Assembly: GCA_026314275.1 (NCBI GenBank)
Contig: CP111109.1
Coordinates: forward strand, 1,302,001-1,366,000
DNA: 64,000 bases
Source of the DNA: JAGOEY01 sp017997515
GTDB taxonomy: Bacteria > Pseudomonadota > Gammaproteobacteria > Burkholderiales > Burkholderiaceae_C
Reading direction: 5' to 3'
A model generated the notes under the pieces. The model made no database searches and had not been told where the DNA came from. It saw only the letters and a program-made list of their open reading frames with translations. Shown here in pieces: positions 1-8,038 of the stretch (the stretch's first letter is position 1; each line of letters begins with the position of its first letter). Both the position numbers and the translations under genes were made by a program.

Positions 1-435
1 GGCCTGCTGCTGGACGACCCGCACACCGTGCTGCAGCTCAAGCCGAACCAGCTGGAACTCAAGAATTTAGGGCATAAAGTGGGTGTAGCGGCCGTGTATC
101 CTGCGCCGGAAGCTCCTGTTTTGATAGTGCGTTCCAACCGCGAAGCCCGCGCGTTTGGCCAGTCCGCTGCGGTCAGCGCAGAGGAAGAGCCCGCGCTGGA
201 AGTGCGCGCCTTTGCCGCCCCCATGGGTATCGCCGAAGACCCGGTAACCGGCAGCCTGAACGCCAGCCTGGCCCAGTGGCTGATTGCCGACGGCCATATG
301 CCCGAGCGCTACCTCGCCGCACAAGGCACCTGCCTTGACCGCGCGGGCCGCATCCATATCCACCGCGACAGCAGCGGGCAGGTGTGGGTGGGTGGTGCCG
401 TGGTGACCTGTATCGACGGTGTGGTCACGCTGTAG
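1..435 (+). CDS. PhzF-family isomerase/epimerase, C-terminal part (cut by window edge)
   Basis: The reading frame is open from base 1 and stops at 433-435; the first ATG/GTG inside it is not a natural start, so the gene begins before the window. The end contains the PhzF-family signature EDPVTGS followed by a small-residue-rich helix and a final beta-rich stretch ending in GGAVVTCIDG. Family members are diaminopimelate-epimerase-fold proteins whose active site uses a Glu near the N-terminus, which is missing here. The substrate cannot be told from this part. A copy of the dispersed palindromic repeat lies in frame at 66-128. The VOC gene follows after 5 bases, so the two are probably co-transcribed. 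Confidence 0.8.
   Translation, partial: GLLLDDPHTVLQLKPNQLELKNLGHKVGVAAVYPAPEAPVLIVRSNREARAFGQSAAVSAEEEPALEVRAFAAPMGIAEDPVTGSLNASLAQWLIADGHMPERYLAAQGTCLDRAGRIHIHRDSSGQVWVGGAVVTCIDGVVTL
66..128 (-). repeat. Comamonad-type palindromic repeat, coding copy in the PhzF gene
   Basis: Read on the minus strand this carries CTATCAAAACAGGAGCT, a GC-rich middle and a CGGCCGCTAC...TTTATG...TAAAT tail, matching the repeat described at 42421-42482. It is translated as part of the PhzF protein without breaking the frame. Confidence 0.55.
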
Positions 436-440
436 GCCCC

Positions 441-1118
441 ATGGCCACGTCCCTAGACCACCTTGTCATCCTGGCCGCCACACTGCCCGAAGGGGTTGCG
501 TGGTGTGAAGCCACCTTCGGCGTCGCGCTGGCCCCGGGTGGTGAACACCCGCTGATGGGCACCCACAACCGCTTGCTGAATATCTCCAGCCCCGCCCACC
601 CACGCGCCTACCTGGAAGTGATTGCTATCAATCCAGGAGCTACTCCCGCCCGTGCAGCGGGCGCCAGACGCTGGTTTGACATGGATAACGAGGCCCTGCA
701 GGCCCAGCTGCACCAGACTGGCCCGCAGCTGGCGCACTGGGTGGCGCAGGTGCCCGACATCACCACATCCGTCGCCGCGCTGGCCGCGCAAGGCATTAAC
801 CGGGGCCGCGTATTGGCAGCGTCCCGCCCCACACCGCAGGGCCTGCTGGCCTGGCAGATCAGCGTGCGCGACGACGGCCAGCGCCTGTTCGACGGCTGCC
901 TGCCGACGCTGATCGAATGGGGCAGCACACACCCGACACACTCCATGCCCGACAGCGGTGTCACGCTGCAGTCGCTGGCACTGCGCCACCCCGATACAGC
1001 CGCCCTGCGTGCAGCCTGCGAGGCCATGGGTCTGCAGGACATCGCCGTCACACCCGGCCCGGCGCAAATCCAGATTCAACTTGCCACCCCACGCGGGCTG
1101 GTCACCCTGCACTCATGA
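441..1118 (+). CDS. VOC-superfamily (glyoxalase-like) protein
   Basis: The 225-residue product starts MATSLDHLVILA, the usual first strand of a vicinal-oxygen-chelate module with a metal-binding His (DHLV). The layout, with a long first half and a weaker second module (VTLQSLALRHPD), fits the Glyoxalase_3-like group of unknown substrate. I chose the ATG at 441, 5 bases after the upstream stop, because the open frame before it overlaps the PhzF gene and the conserved domain begins here. Its stop overlaps the next start as ATGA (1115-1118), showing translational coupling to the ammonia-lyase gene. Codons for residues about 61-78 (AINPGATPARAAGARR) derive from a degenerate copy of the dispersed repeat. 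Confidence 0.72.
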   Translation: MATSLDHLVILAATLPEGVAWCEATFGVALAPGGEHPLMGTHNRLLNISSPAHPRAYLEVIAINPGATPARAAGARRWFDMDNEALQAQLHQTGPQLAHWVAQVPDITTSVAALAAQGINRGRVLAASRPTPQGLLAWQISVRDDGQRLFDGCLPTLIEWGSTHPTHSMPDSGVTLQSLALRHPDTAALRAACEAMGLQDIAVTPGPAQIQIQLATPRGLVTLHS

Positions 1119-2095
1119 CCACCCACCTGCCCACCTTGTTTGACATTGAAGCCGCCGCCGAGGTGGTGTACCGCAGCTTCGCGCCCACACCGCAGTACCG
1201 CTGGGCGCTGCTGAGTGAGCGCCTGGGCACCGACTGCTGGGTCAAACACGAGAACCACACGCCCGTGGGCGCGTTCAAGATCCGGGGCGGGCTGACCTAT
1301 TTCGACCAGCTGGCCCGCAGCGGCACCCTGCCGCGCGAAGCCATCAGCGCCACCCGAGGCAACCACGGCCAGAGCATCGGCTGGGCAGCCCGCGAACACG
1401 GCGTGGCCTGCACCGTCGTGGTACCCCACGGCAACTCGCGCGAGAAAAACGCCGCCATGCGTGCGCTGGGTGTGACGCTGGTCGAACACGGCAGCGAGTT
1501 CCAGGAAGCGCGCGAACACGCTATTTCCCTGGCGGCCGAACGCGGCGCCCACATGGTGCCCAGCTTCCACACCGACCTGCTGCGCGGTGTAGCCACCGCC
1601 TGGTGGGAAATGCTGCGCGCCGTGCCACAGCTGGACGTGCTGTATGTGCCCATCGGCCAGGGCTCGGGTGCCTGCTCCGCCATCGCCGCCAAGCGGGCGC
1701 TGGGGCACGGCGTGCGTATCGTTGGCGTCATCAGCGCCCACGCCACCACCTATGCCGACTCCCTCGCCGCCGGGCATGTGGTGGAAGCCCCCGTCACCAC
1801 CGTACTGGCCGACGGCATGGCCTGCCGCGTGGCCGACCAGGCCGCACTGGACGTGCTGATGGCGCACCTCGACCACACCGTGCAGGTCACCGACGCCGAA
1901 GTGGCCCAGGCCATGCGCGACCTTTTCACCGACACCCACAACGTTGCCGAAGGTGCCGGTGCCGCCGCCTTTGCCGCGGCGATGCAGGAGAGGGACAGTC
2001 TGCGCGGGCAGACGGTGGGGGTGGCGCTGAGTGGGTGCAATGTGGATGCAGCGGTGATGGCAGAGGTATTGGCAGGTGGGCTGCAGGGCGGATAA
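1115..2095 (+). CDS. PLP-dependent threonine dehydratase-like ammonia-lyase
   Basis: A 326-residue fold-type II PLP enzyme. The PLP lysine sits in GAFKIRGG (about residues 50-57), the substrate-loop motif is SATRGNHGQS, and the glycine-rich phosphate cup is GQGSGACS. Length and motifs fit the serine racemase / threo-3-hydroxyaspartate ammonia-lyase / short catabolic threonine dehydratase group; there is no C-terminal ACT regulatory domain, so it is not the biosynthetic IlvA. The ATG at 1115 overlaps the stop of the VOC gene by 4 bases. Threonine, serine and hydroxyaspartate are all possible substrates; the sequence does not decide. Confidence 0.82.
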   Translation: MTTHLPTLFDIEAAAEVVYRSFAPTPQYRWALLSERLGTDCWVKHENHTPVGAFKIRGGLTYFDQLARSGTLPREAISATRGNHGQSIGWAAREHGVACTVVVPHGNSREKNAAMRALGVTLVEHGSEFQEAREHAISLAAERGAHMVPSFHTDLLRGVATAWWEMLRAVPQLDVLYVPIGQGSGACSAIAAKRALGHGVRIVGVISAHATTYADSLAAGHVVEAPVTTVLADGMACRVADQAALDVLMAHLDHTVQVTDAEVAQAMRDLFTDTHNVAEGAGAAAFAAAMQERDSLRGQTVGVALSGCNVDAAVMAEVLAGGLQGG

Positions 2096-2110
2096 GACGC
2101 CCATCCACGC

Positions 2111-2178
2111 AGTCGCTACAAAATAGATAGCTTCCGTCGCCCGCGCGACAAGCGCCAGAGGCCTTTTTTGCTTCAATC
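2111..2178 (+). repeat. Comamonad-type palindromic repeat, intergenic copy
   Basis: CGCTACAAAATAGATAGCTT, then CGCCCGCGCGACAAGCGCCAG and AGGCCTTTTTTGCTT, in the short gap before the phosphatase gene. The layout matches the other copies: an AT-rich ATAGCT half, a GC-rich dyad and a T-run tail. Confidence 0.7.
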
Positions 2179-2184
2179 CAGGCC

Positions 2185-2871
2185 ATGGGAATCCTCTACC
2201 TTGTGCGCCATGGCCAGGCCTCGTTTGGTGCCGAAGACTACGACCAGCTCAGTGACCTGGGCCACCGTCAGGCCGTGCGCCTGGGGGAATACTTCCGGCA
2301 CAAAGGGCTGGTGTTCGACGCCGTACTCGTGGGCACCCTGCGCCGCCACGCACAGACCTGGGCCGGCATCGCCGAAGGCGCGGGGCTGGCACCTGCATCG
2401 CCGACACCACTGACGCCGCTGTTGTGGCCCGGCCTGAACGAGTACGACGCCGAAGCGGTGGTCAAAACCATTCACCCGATGCCGCTGGCCAAGCCCGACA
2501 CCCCCGAGCTGTACCGCAACCATTTCCGCCTGCTGCGCGACGGCCTGACGCAGTGGATGAACGGTGTGGTCAGCCCGCACGGTATGGCTGACTACGACAC
2601 TTTTCGCCACGGCGTTGTCAGCGCACTCGACCATGTGCGCACGCAGCACAGCGGCAACGTGCTGATCGTCTCCAGCGGCGGCCCCATCTCCACCGCCGTC
2701 GGCCATGTGCTGGGCACCACACCCGAGACCACCATCGAGCTGAACCTGCGCATCCGCAACAGCGCGGTGACGGAGTTTGCGTTCACGCCGAAGCGGCACA
2801 TGCTGCTGACCTTCAATACCTTGCCGCATCTGGACGATGCGGCGTATGCGGGGTGGGTGACATCGGCGTAA
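2185..2871 (+). CDS. Histidine phosphatase (phosphoglycerate mutase-like) family protein
   Basis: The 228-residue product opens with LVRHGQASFG: the RHG motif supplies the phospho-accepting His. The second catalytic His appears late in IVSSGGPISTAVGH, and a conserved Arg lies in GTLRRHAQT. This is the branch-1 histidine phosphatase fold; the family includes SixA, PhoE-like and broad-specificity phosphatases, and no substrate can be assigned. It is cytoplasmic with no signal peptide. The last A of its TAA stop is the first base of the 270-bp inverted-repeat element that follows. Confidence 0.85.
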   Translation: MGILYLVRHGQASFGAEDYDQLSDLGHRQAVRLGEYFRHKGLVFDAVLVGTLRRHAQTWAGIAEGAGLAPASPTPLTPLLWPGLNEYDAEAVVKTIHPMPLAKPDTPELYRNHFRLLRDGLTQWMNGVVSPHGMADYDTFRHGVVSALDHVRTQHSGNVLIVSSGGPISTAVGHVLGTTPETTIELNLRIRNSAVTEFAFTPKRHMLLTFNTLPHLDDAAYAGWVTSA

Positions 2872-3140
2872 GAACGTGTTTACGATCTTTCCGGGGTCGC
2901 ACAAGCACCTTTTCGGGATGGGATGCAAGGCGCGGTGTGCAGTCCATAGCCCGGCTATGGACAAGCGCCGCAACGCCGCAGACCGCCCGAAAAGGCACTT
3001 GCCCGAAGGGTTGGAGTGAAATCGGGCGATTGAGCGCCCCAGCTGCTTGCATGGGCACGAGCCCATGCGGCGCATCTGGGCCACCCACTCATCCCGATTG
3101 CACTCCAATGCGATCCCCGCAAAGATCGTAAACACGTTCT
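2871..3140. mobile_element. 270-bp MITE-like element with 20-bp perfect terminal inverted repeats
   Basis: The ends are AGAACGTGTTTACGATCTTT (2871-2890) and its exact reverse complement (3121-3140); adding the next bases (CCGGGG against GCGGGG) the pairing extends to about 26 bp. Inside are two lobes. Lobe 1 pairs 2903-2917 with 2986-3000 (15 bp, one mismatch) around the 10-1-10 palindrome 2942-2962. Lobe 2 pairs 3011-3026 with 3093-3108 (16 bp, one mismatch) around the 8-4-8 palindrome 3049-3056/3061-3068. No credible gene lies inside, and no transposase is in the window. No clear target duplication flanks it. Non-autonomous transposon (MITE) is the best reading; a structured RNA is the alternative. 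Confidence 0.75.
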
Positions 3141-3196
3141 AAAGAGGCCCCACGCGCTATATTCACGCGACCACGCCACCGCACAGGAGCCCCCCC

Positions 3197-3586
3197 ATGA
3201 CCACCACCGGTTTTGTTGCGTCACACGCCAAGGATGCAGCGTTTGAGCGGGGTCTTCGCTCTTTCTATGAATACCGCGACCTGGGCATCAAGAAGGCGAC
3301 CGAAGGGCGTGTGGCCGCCCATGTCATCCGGGCCGCAGCGGGCACCGAATTCTCAAGCCAGCCGCATGCCCACAAGACTGAATTTCAGCTGGTGTACGTC
3401 CTGAAGGGCTGGATTGAATTCGAGTACGAGGGCCAAGGTGTTGTGCGCCTGGAAGCCGGCTCGTGTGTGCACCAGCCGCCCAACATCCGGCACCGCGAGT
3501 TGGGCCACAGTGAGGATATCGAGATGCTGGAGATCGTTTTGCCCGCAGGTTTTGCCACGGAAGAGGTGCCGTCCGTCAACGGGTGA
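3197..3586 (+). CDS. Cupin-domain protein
   Basis: A 129-residue single-domain cupin. The first cupin motif is SSQPHAHKTEFQLVYVLKGW, with two His and a Glu as metal ligands, and the second is HQPPNIRHRELGH. It is small, cytoplasmic and likely metal-binding; its substrate is unknown. The start is well supported by AGGAG 7-8 bases before the ATG at 3197. It converges on the minus-strand aminotransferase with only 23 bases between their stops. Confidence 0.85.
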   Translation: MTTTGFVASHAKDAAFERGLRSFYEYRDLGIKKATEGRVAAHVIRAAAGTEFSSQPHAHKTEFQLVYVLKGWIEFEYEGQGVVRLEAGSCVHQPPNIRHRELGHSEDIEMLEIVLPAGFATEEVPSVNG

Positions 3587-3609
3587 CGGTGGGCACCGGG
3601 TTTCTCCAA

Positions 3610-4746
3610 TCAGCCTGCGGCGATCTGGTCCAGCGCTTTGGTCAGATGCCCCACCGTGCGGTCGACGTTGTGCCACTTTTCCAGGCCAAACAGTCCAATG
3701 CGGAAGGTCTTGAAGTCCGCCCCTTCGTCACACTGCAGCGGCACACCAGCGGCGGTCTGCAGGCCCACGGCGGCGAACTTGCTGGCGTTCTGGATACCGG
3801 GGTCGGTGGTGTAACTCACCACCACACCGGGGGCCTTGAAACCGTCGGCTGCCACGCTGGGGAAGCCGCGTGACTCCAGCAGCGCACGCACCTGGGTGCC
3901 AAGTGCGATCTGCTCGTCGCGCACCTTGGCAAAGCCGTAGGCACGGGTTTCCAGCATCACGTCACGCAGGCGCACCAGTGCATCGGTGGGCATGGTGGTG
4001 TGGTACGCGTGTTGGCCTTTTTCGTAGCCCTCGGCGATCTGCATCCACTTCTTGAGGTCGCACGAAAAGCTGCTGCTGGTGGTGCCGTCAATCGCCTGGC
4101 GGGCACGTTCGCTCAGCATCACCATGGCGCAGCAGGGGGAGCTGCTCCAGCCCTTTTGCGGCGCACTGATCAGCACATCTACGCCAGTGGCTTCCATGTC
4201 CACCCACATCGCGCCAGAAGCTACGCAGTCCAGCACGAACAGCGCGCCGACGTCATGCGCCGCCGCCGTCAGCGTGCGGATGTAGTCGTCATTCAGGATG
4301 ATGCCGCTGGCAGTTTCGACGTGCGGCGCAAACACCACCTTGGGTTTCTCGGCGCGGATGGTGGCTGCCACCTCGTCGGCGGGTGCGGGGGCCCAGGGCG
4401 CTTGTGGGCCGCTGCCCTGCTGGCGCGCTTTACACACGATGGAGCCGCCGCCCAGGCCTTTGTCGGCGTCAAAAATCTGCGTCCAGCGGTAGCTGAACCA
4501 GCCGTTGCGCACGATCAGCACTTTCTCTTTGTTGGCGAACTGGCGCGCCACGGCCTCCATACCAAAAGTGCCGCTGCCGGGCACCAGCACGGCGGTGTGG
4601 GCGTGGTAGACCTCTTTCAGCGTGGCCAGGATGTCCTGCGCCACGCCGGTGAAGCGTTTGGACATGTGGTTGAGCGCGCGGTCGGTGTAGACCACCGAAA
4701 ATTCGAGCAGGCCATCGGGGTCAACGTCGGGCAAAAGTCCGGGCAT
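3610..4746 (-). CDS. Class V aminotransferase (alanine-glyoxylate / serine-pyruvate type)
   Basis: The 378-residue PLP enzyme contains VPGSGTFGMEAVAR for the PLP phosphate site, LDCVASGAMWVDME with the pyridine-nitrogen Asp, and SAPQKGWSSSP with the Schiff-base Lys. This arrangement is that of the class V aminotransferases that use alanine or serine with glyoxylate or pyruvate. AAGGAG lies about 7 bases upstream of the start at 4746, supporting that ATG. The creatininase-like gene lies 40 bases upstream on the same strand, so the two probably form an operon of amino-acid or amide breakdown. Confidence 0.82.
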   Translation of the reverse strand: MPGLLPDVDPDGLLEFSVVYTDRALNHMSKRFTGVAQDILATLKEVYHAHTAVLVPGSGTFGMEAVARQFANKEKVLIVRNGWFSYRWTQIFDADKGLGGGSIVCKARQQGSGPQAPWAPAPADEVAATIRAEKPKVVFAPHVETASGIILNDDYIRTLTAAAHDVGALFVLDCVASGAMWVDMEATGVDVLISAPQKGWSSSPCCAMVMLSERARQAIDGTTSSSFSCDLKKWMQIAEGYEKGQHAYHTTMPTDALVRLRDVMLETRAYGFAKVRDEQIALGTQVRALLESRGFPSVAADGFKAPGVVVSYTTDPGIQNASKFAAVGLQTAAGVPLQCDEGADFKTFRIGLFGLEKWHNVDRTVGHLTKALDQIAAG

Positions 4747-4786
4747 GGAAAAGTCTCCTTGGAAAATGGGGAAATACGCGCCGCAT

Positions 4787-5617
4787 TCAGCGGTCTTGCA
4801 ATGTGGAAAGCGGGAGTTGTGAAATCTCTTGCAGCAGCAGCGCGAGTTGCTGCGCGGCAGCGTCGATCACAAGCTGCCCCTTTTGCGCCGTGGCAGCGGC
4901 AGCATTTCCCACCGCGCCCTGCGGGTGGTAGTCCTGCATCTGCCAGCCCAGCTTGGCGCTGCGGCCGTTGCCCAGGATGGGGTAGTGCGCGGCGCGGTCT
5001 TGTGAGGTGGAGTGGAAGTGCTGTGCCTGCGCCATGTCCACCAGGTCGGGCCGCAGGGCCAGCATCATCGAGGTTTCCACATCCCCGGCGTGGATGCCAA
5101 AGCGGTGCTCCGCGGGCGGGAACAAGGCCTGAACCGCGTCGGGCTGGGGCAGTGAATACCAGCTGGCGCTGTACACCAGCAGGCCATGCCGGGCACGCAA
5201 CTCCCGCGCCACGATGTCCATCACGCTCACCTGGCCGCCATGGCTGTTGAACAGCAGCAGCTTGCGCACCCCGGCGCGGGCCACGCAGGCACCCAGCTCA
5301 GTCCACAGCGCGATCACGGTGGCGGGCGACAGCGTCAGCGTGCCGGCAAACGCTTCGTGCTCGGGGCTCAGGCCAACCTGCTGGGTGGGCAGCACCAGCA
5401 CCGGCACATCCGCCGGCACATGCGGCAGCGCGGCGGCGACCACACCATCCACCAGCGCCGTGTCCACATTCAGCGGCATGTGCGGGCCATGCTGCTCGAT
5501 GGCCGCTACGGGCAACACAGCCACGGTGCGGCTGGCGTCCAGCGCCGCAAAGTCACGGGTGCAGAGGTCGGCCCAGTAGCGGGACGGGAAACCAGAGGAT
5601 GTGCGGGTGGATGCCAT
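4787..5617 (-). CDS. Creatininase-family amidohydrolase
   Basis: The 276-residue product has PVAAIEQHGPHMPLNVD near residue 40, the metal-binding Glu/His signature of creatininase and formamidase-like hydrolases, then LLFNSHGGQ and HAGDVETSMML for further ligands. The family hydrolyses cyclic or linear amides with a binuclear metal centre; creatinine itself is not certain, since most members act on other amides. I chose ATG 5617 (MASTRTSSGF) because the open frame upstream lacks family sequence. It shares a strand and likely a transcript with the class V aminotransferase. Confidence 0.82.
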   Translation of the reverse strand: MASTRTSSGFPSRYWADLCTRDFAALDASRTVAVLPVAAIEQHGPHMPLNVDTALVDGVVAAALPHVPADVPVLVLPTQQVGLSPEHEAFAGTLTLSPATVIALWTELGACVARAGVRKLLLFNSHGGQVSVMDIVARELRARHGLLVYSASWYSLPQPDAVQALFPPAEHRFGIHAGDVETSMMLALRPDLVDMAQAQHFHSTSQDRAAHYPILGNGRSAKLGWQMQDYHPQGAVGNAAAATAQKGQLVIDAAAQQLALLLQEISQLPLSTLQDR

Positions 5618-5775
5618 GCACCATCTTAGCGGCCCACCCGGGGAGCCACAGCAACCCCGGTCCTGCAGTGCGGGGGATAATCCGCACGTTTCCACAGCGG
5701 CCCCGCGCTCACCCGCCCTCAGGCATGTTTACCGCTATGGGGAACTTCGCCCCATCGCTGTGCTCCCATCCTTCC

Positions 5776-7992
5776 ATGACTTTTCACCCTGCCTTCGCCC
5801 GTGTGTGTGCCTTGTTGCTGCTGGTAATGGCATGCCTTGCGGGTTGGCCTGCCGTGGCTGCGGGCAGCGCCAAAGAGGTGGTGACCACGCCGCATGTCCG
5901 GGCCGAGCTGGTGGCACATGCGCCGGACGGGGTGTCGCCCGGGGCCACGGTCTGGGTCGGCCTGCAGCTGGCGCACCAACCTGAATGGCACACCTACTGG
6001 AAAAACGCGGGAGATTCCGGCCTGCCCACTGAACTGACGTGGACGCTGCCTGCGGGCGTGGAGGCCGGCGACATTGCCTGGCCGCTGCCACGCAAGATCC
6101 CGATTGGCACGCTGGCCAACTACGGTTACGAGGGCACGGTGCTGCTGCCCGTGCCACTGACCATCACGCCCGACTTCAAGATGCCGCTGATGGCGTCCAG
6201 CACCAGCGCGTTGGACATCCAGCTCAAGGCGTCGTGGCTGGTCTGCCGCAAGGAGTGTATCCCCGAAGAAGGTGAATTTGCGCTGAGCCTGCCGCTGCAC
6301 AGCTCCACCGCGTTTAACACCAGCGCCTTTGAGCAGGCCCGGGCTGCCCAACCCCAGGCTTTGGCTGCCGAGCCCAAGAGCAGCGTGCAGGTGGTGGGCA
6401 ACAGCCTGCAGGTGTCGGTGAAGGGTTTGCCCACCAGCGCACAGGGCAAAACCCTCGAATTTTTCCCCGAAGTTCCGGAGCTGATCCATACCGCTGCGGT
6501 GTCTGGAAAAGACTGGACGCAGCAATGGGACGGCCCAGTCTGGAACGCCACCATCCCCCTGGCCGAACACCGCAGCCAAAGCCCGGACCACCTGCCGCTG
6601 GTGCTGGCCCTGGCAGAGGCCGACCGCACGCCCGGCCAGGCCTGGGGCTGGCGCACGCAGGCAGCGGTGTCGGGCACCTGGCCGACCACCGCCGTGGCGG
6701 CACCGGTGTCTGCCGCACTCCAGGCCGCGCTGGACAGCAACGCCGCTGCCCCCGCCACACAACAACCAGCCGCCGTGGGCATGGGCACCTTTGTGCTGGC
6801 GCTGCTGGGCGCGCTGGTCGGCGGCATGCTGCTCAACCTGATGCCCTGCGTGTTCCCGGTGCTGGCGATCAAGGTGCTGGGTTTTGCCCGCCACACCAAC
6901 GACCGCCGCGCCCACCGCCGGGCGGGCTGGGCCTATACCGCCGGGGTGGTGCTGTCCTTCCTGCTGCTGGGTGCTGCCATGCTGGGCCTGCGGGCCGCCG
7001 GAGCGGAGCTGGGCTGGGGCTTCCAGCTGCAGTCCCCCGTGATGGTGGCCTCGCTGGCGGCTTTGTTCACCCTCATCGGGCTGAACCTGGCGGGGGTGTT
7101 TGAATTTGGCCAGTTTGTGCCGTCCAGCGTAGCGTCGGCCCAGGCGCGCAACCCGCTGGTCAACGACTTTCTCTCGGGTGTGCTGGCCGTGGTGGTGGCC
7201 TCGCCCTGCACGGCCCCGTTCATGGGCGCATCGCTGGGCCTGGCGCTGGGCTTGCCTGCGCTGCAGGCGCTGGCGCTGTTTGCGGCGCTGGGTATGGGGC
7301 TGGCGCTGCCCTACCTGGTGGCCAGCCTGGTGCCTGCGTTTGCGCGTTGGTTGCCCCGGCCCGGCCCCTGGATGCACACGCTGCGCCGCCTGCTGGCGTT
7401 CCCGATGTTTGCCACCGTGGCCTGGCTGGTCTGGGTGCTGGGCCAGCAAAGTGGCATCGACGGCGCGGGTGCGCTGCTGGCCCTTCTGGTCGCGCTGAGT
7501 GCCGTCGTGTGGGCGCTGACCTTGCGCGGGCGCACCCGGCTGGTGCTGACCCCCCTGGTGGCTGGGTTGTTTGTGCTGCTGGTTGCCGGTATCGGCAGCG
7601 CCATCGTTACGCCGCCCACGGCTTTGGCGGCGGGGGCCACAGGCAGTACCAGCACACGCTGGCAAGCCTGGTCCGCGCCGCAGGTGGCAGCGCTGACCGC
7701 CAGCGGGCAGCCGGTGTTTGTGGACTTCACCGCCGCCTGGTGTGTGACCTGCCAGGTGAACAAAAAAACCACGCTGTCCAACGGCGAAGTGCTGGCCGAC
7801 TTCGACAGCCGCAAGGTGGCTTTGCTGCGCGCCGACTGGACCCGCCGCGACCCGGCCATCACGGCCGCGCTGGCCGCACTGGGTCGCAACGGTGTGCCGG
7901 TGTATGTGCTGTACCGGCCGGGCCAAACGCCGTTGGTGATGACCGAAATCCTCACCCCCGGCGAGGTGCGCGCAGCCCTGGCGACGCTGTAG
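5776..7992 (+). CDS. dsbD: Protein-disulfide reductase, DsbD/ScsB family
   Basis: The 738-residue membrane protein starts with a signal peptide (MTFHPAFARVCALLLLVMAC, cut near AVAA). A periplasmic beta-domain follows with the cysteine pair of CRKECIPEEGEF (about residues 156-167). Next is a multi-helix core with the paired cysteine motifs LMPCVFPVLAIKVLGF and ASPCTAPFMG, and last a thioredoxin domain with WCVTC at residues 655-659. Electrons are passed from cytoplasmic thioredoxin through the membrane to periplasmic disulfides. The N-terminal domain looks more like ScsB than E. coli DsbD. The ATG at 5776 is chosen because it directly precedes the signal peptide; two in-frame ATGs lie upstream. 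Confidence 0.88.
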   Translation: MTFHPAFARVCALLLLVMACLAGWPAVAAGSAKEVVTTPHVRAELVAHAPDGVSPGATVWVGLQLAHQPEWHTYWKNAGDSGLPTELTWTLPAGVEAGDIAWPLPRKIPIGTLANYGYEGTVLLPVPLTITPDFKMPLMASSTSALDIQLKASWLVCRKECIPEEGEFALSLPLHSSTAFNTSAFEQARAAQPQALAAEPKSSVQVVGNSLQVSVKGLPTSAQGKTLEFFPEVPELIHTAAVSGKDWTQQWDGPVWNATIPLAEHRSQSPDHLPLVLALAEADRTPGQAWGWRTQAAVSGTWPTTAVAAPVSAALQAALDSNAAAPATQQPAAVGMGTFVLALLGALVGGMLLNLMPCVFPVLAIKVLGFARHTNDRRAHRRAGWAYTAGVVLSFLLLGAAMLGLRAAGAELGWGFQLQSPVMVASLAALFTLIGLNLAGVFEFGQFVPSSVASAQARNPLVNDFLSGVLAVVVASPCTAPFMGASLGLALGLPALQALALFAALGMGLALPYLVASLVPAFARWLPRPGPWMHTLRRLLAFPMFATVAWLVWVLGQQSGIDGAGALLALLVALSAVVWALTLRGRTRLVLTPLVAGLFVLLVAGIGSAIVTPPTALAAGATGSTSTRWQAWSAPQVAALTASGQPVFVDFTAAWCVTCQVNKKTTLSNGEVLADFDSRKVALLRADWTRRDPAITAALAALGRNGVPVYVLYRPGQTPLVMTEILTPGEVRAALATL

Positions 7993-8038
7993 CGCCACCA
8001 CCCGGTGGCACAGCCACCGCCCCTGCGACAATCAGGGG

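Noticed and set aside
2853..3224. Open frames of about 90 residues on both strands inside the inverted-repeat element
   Set aside because: They arise from the palindromic, GC-rich sequence, have no ribosome site or domain, and overlap on both strands.
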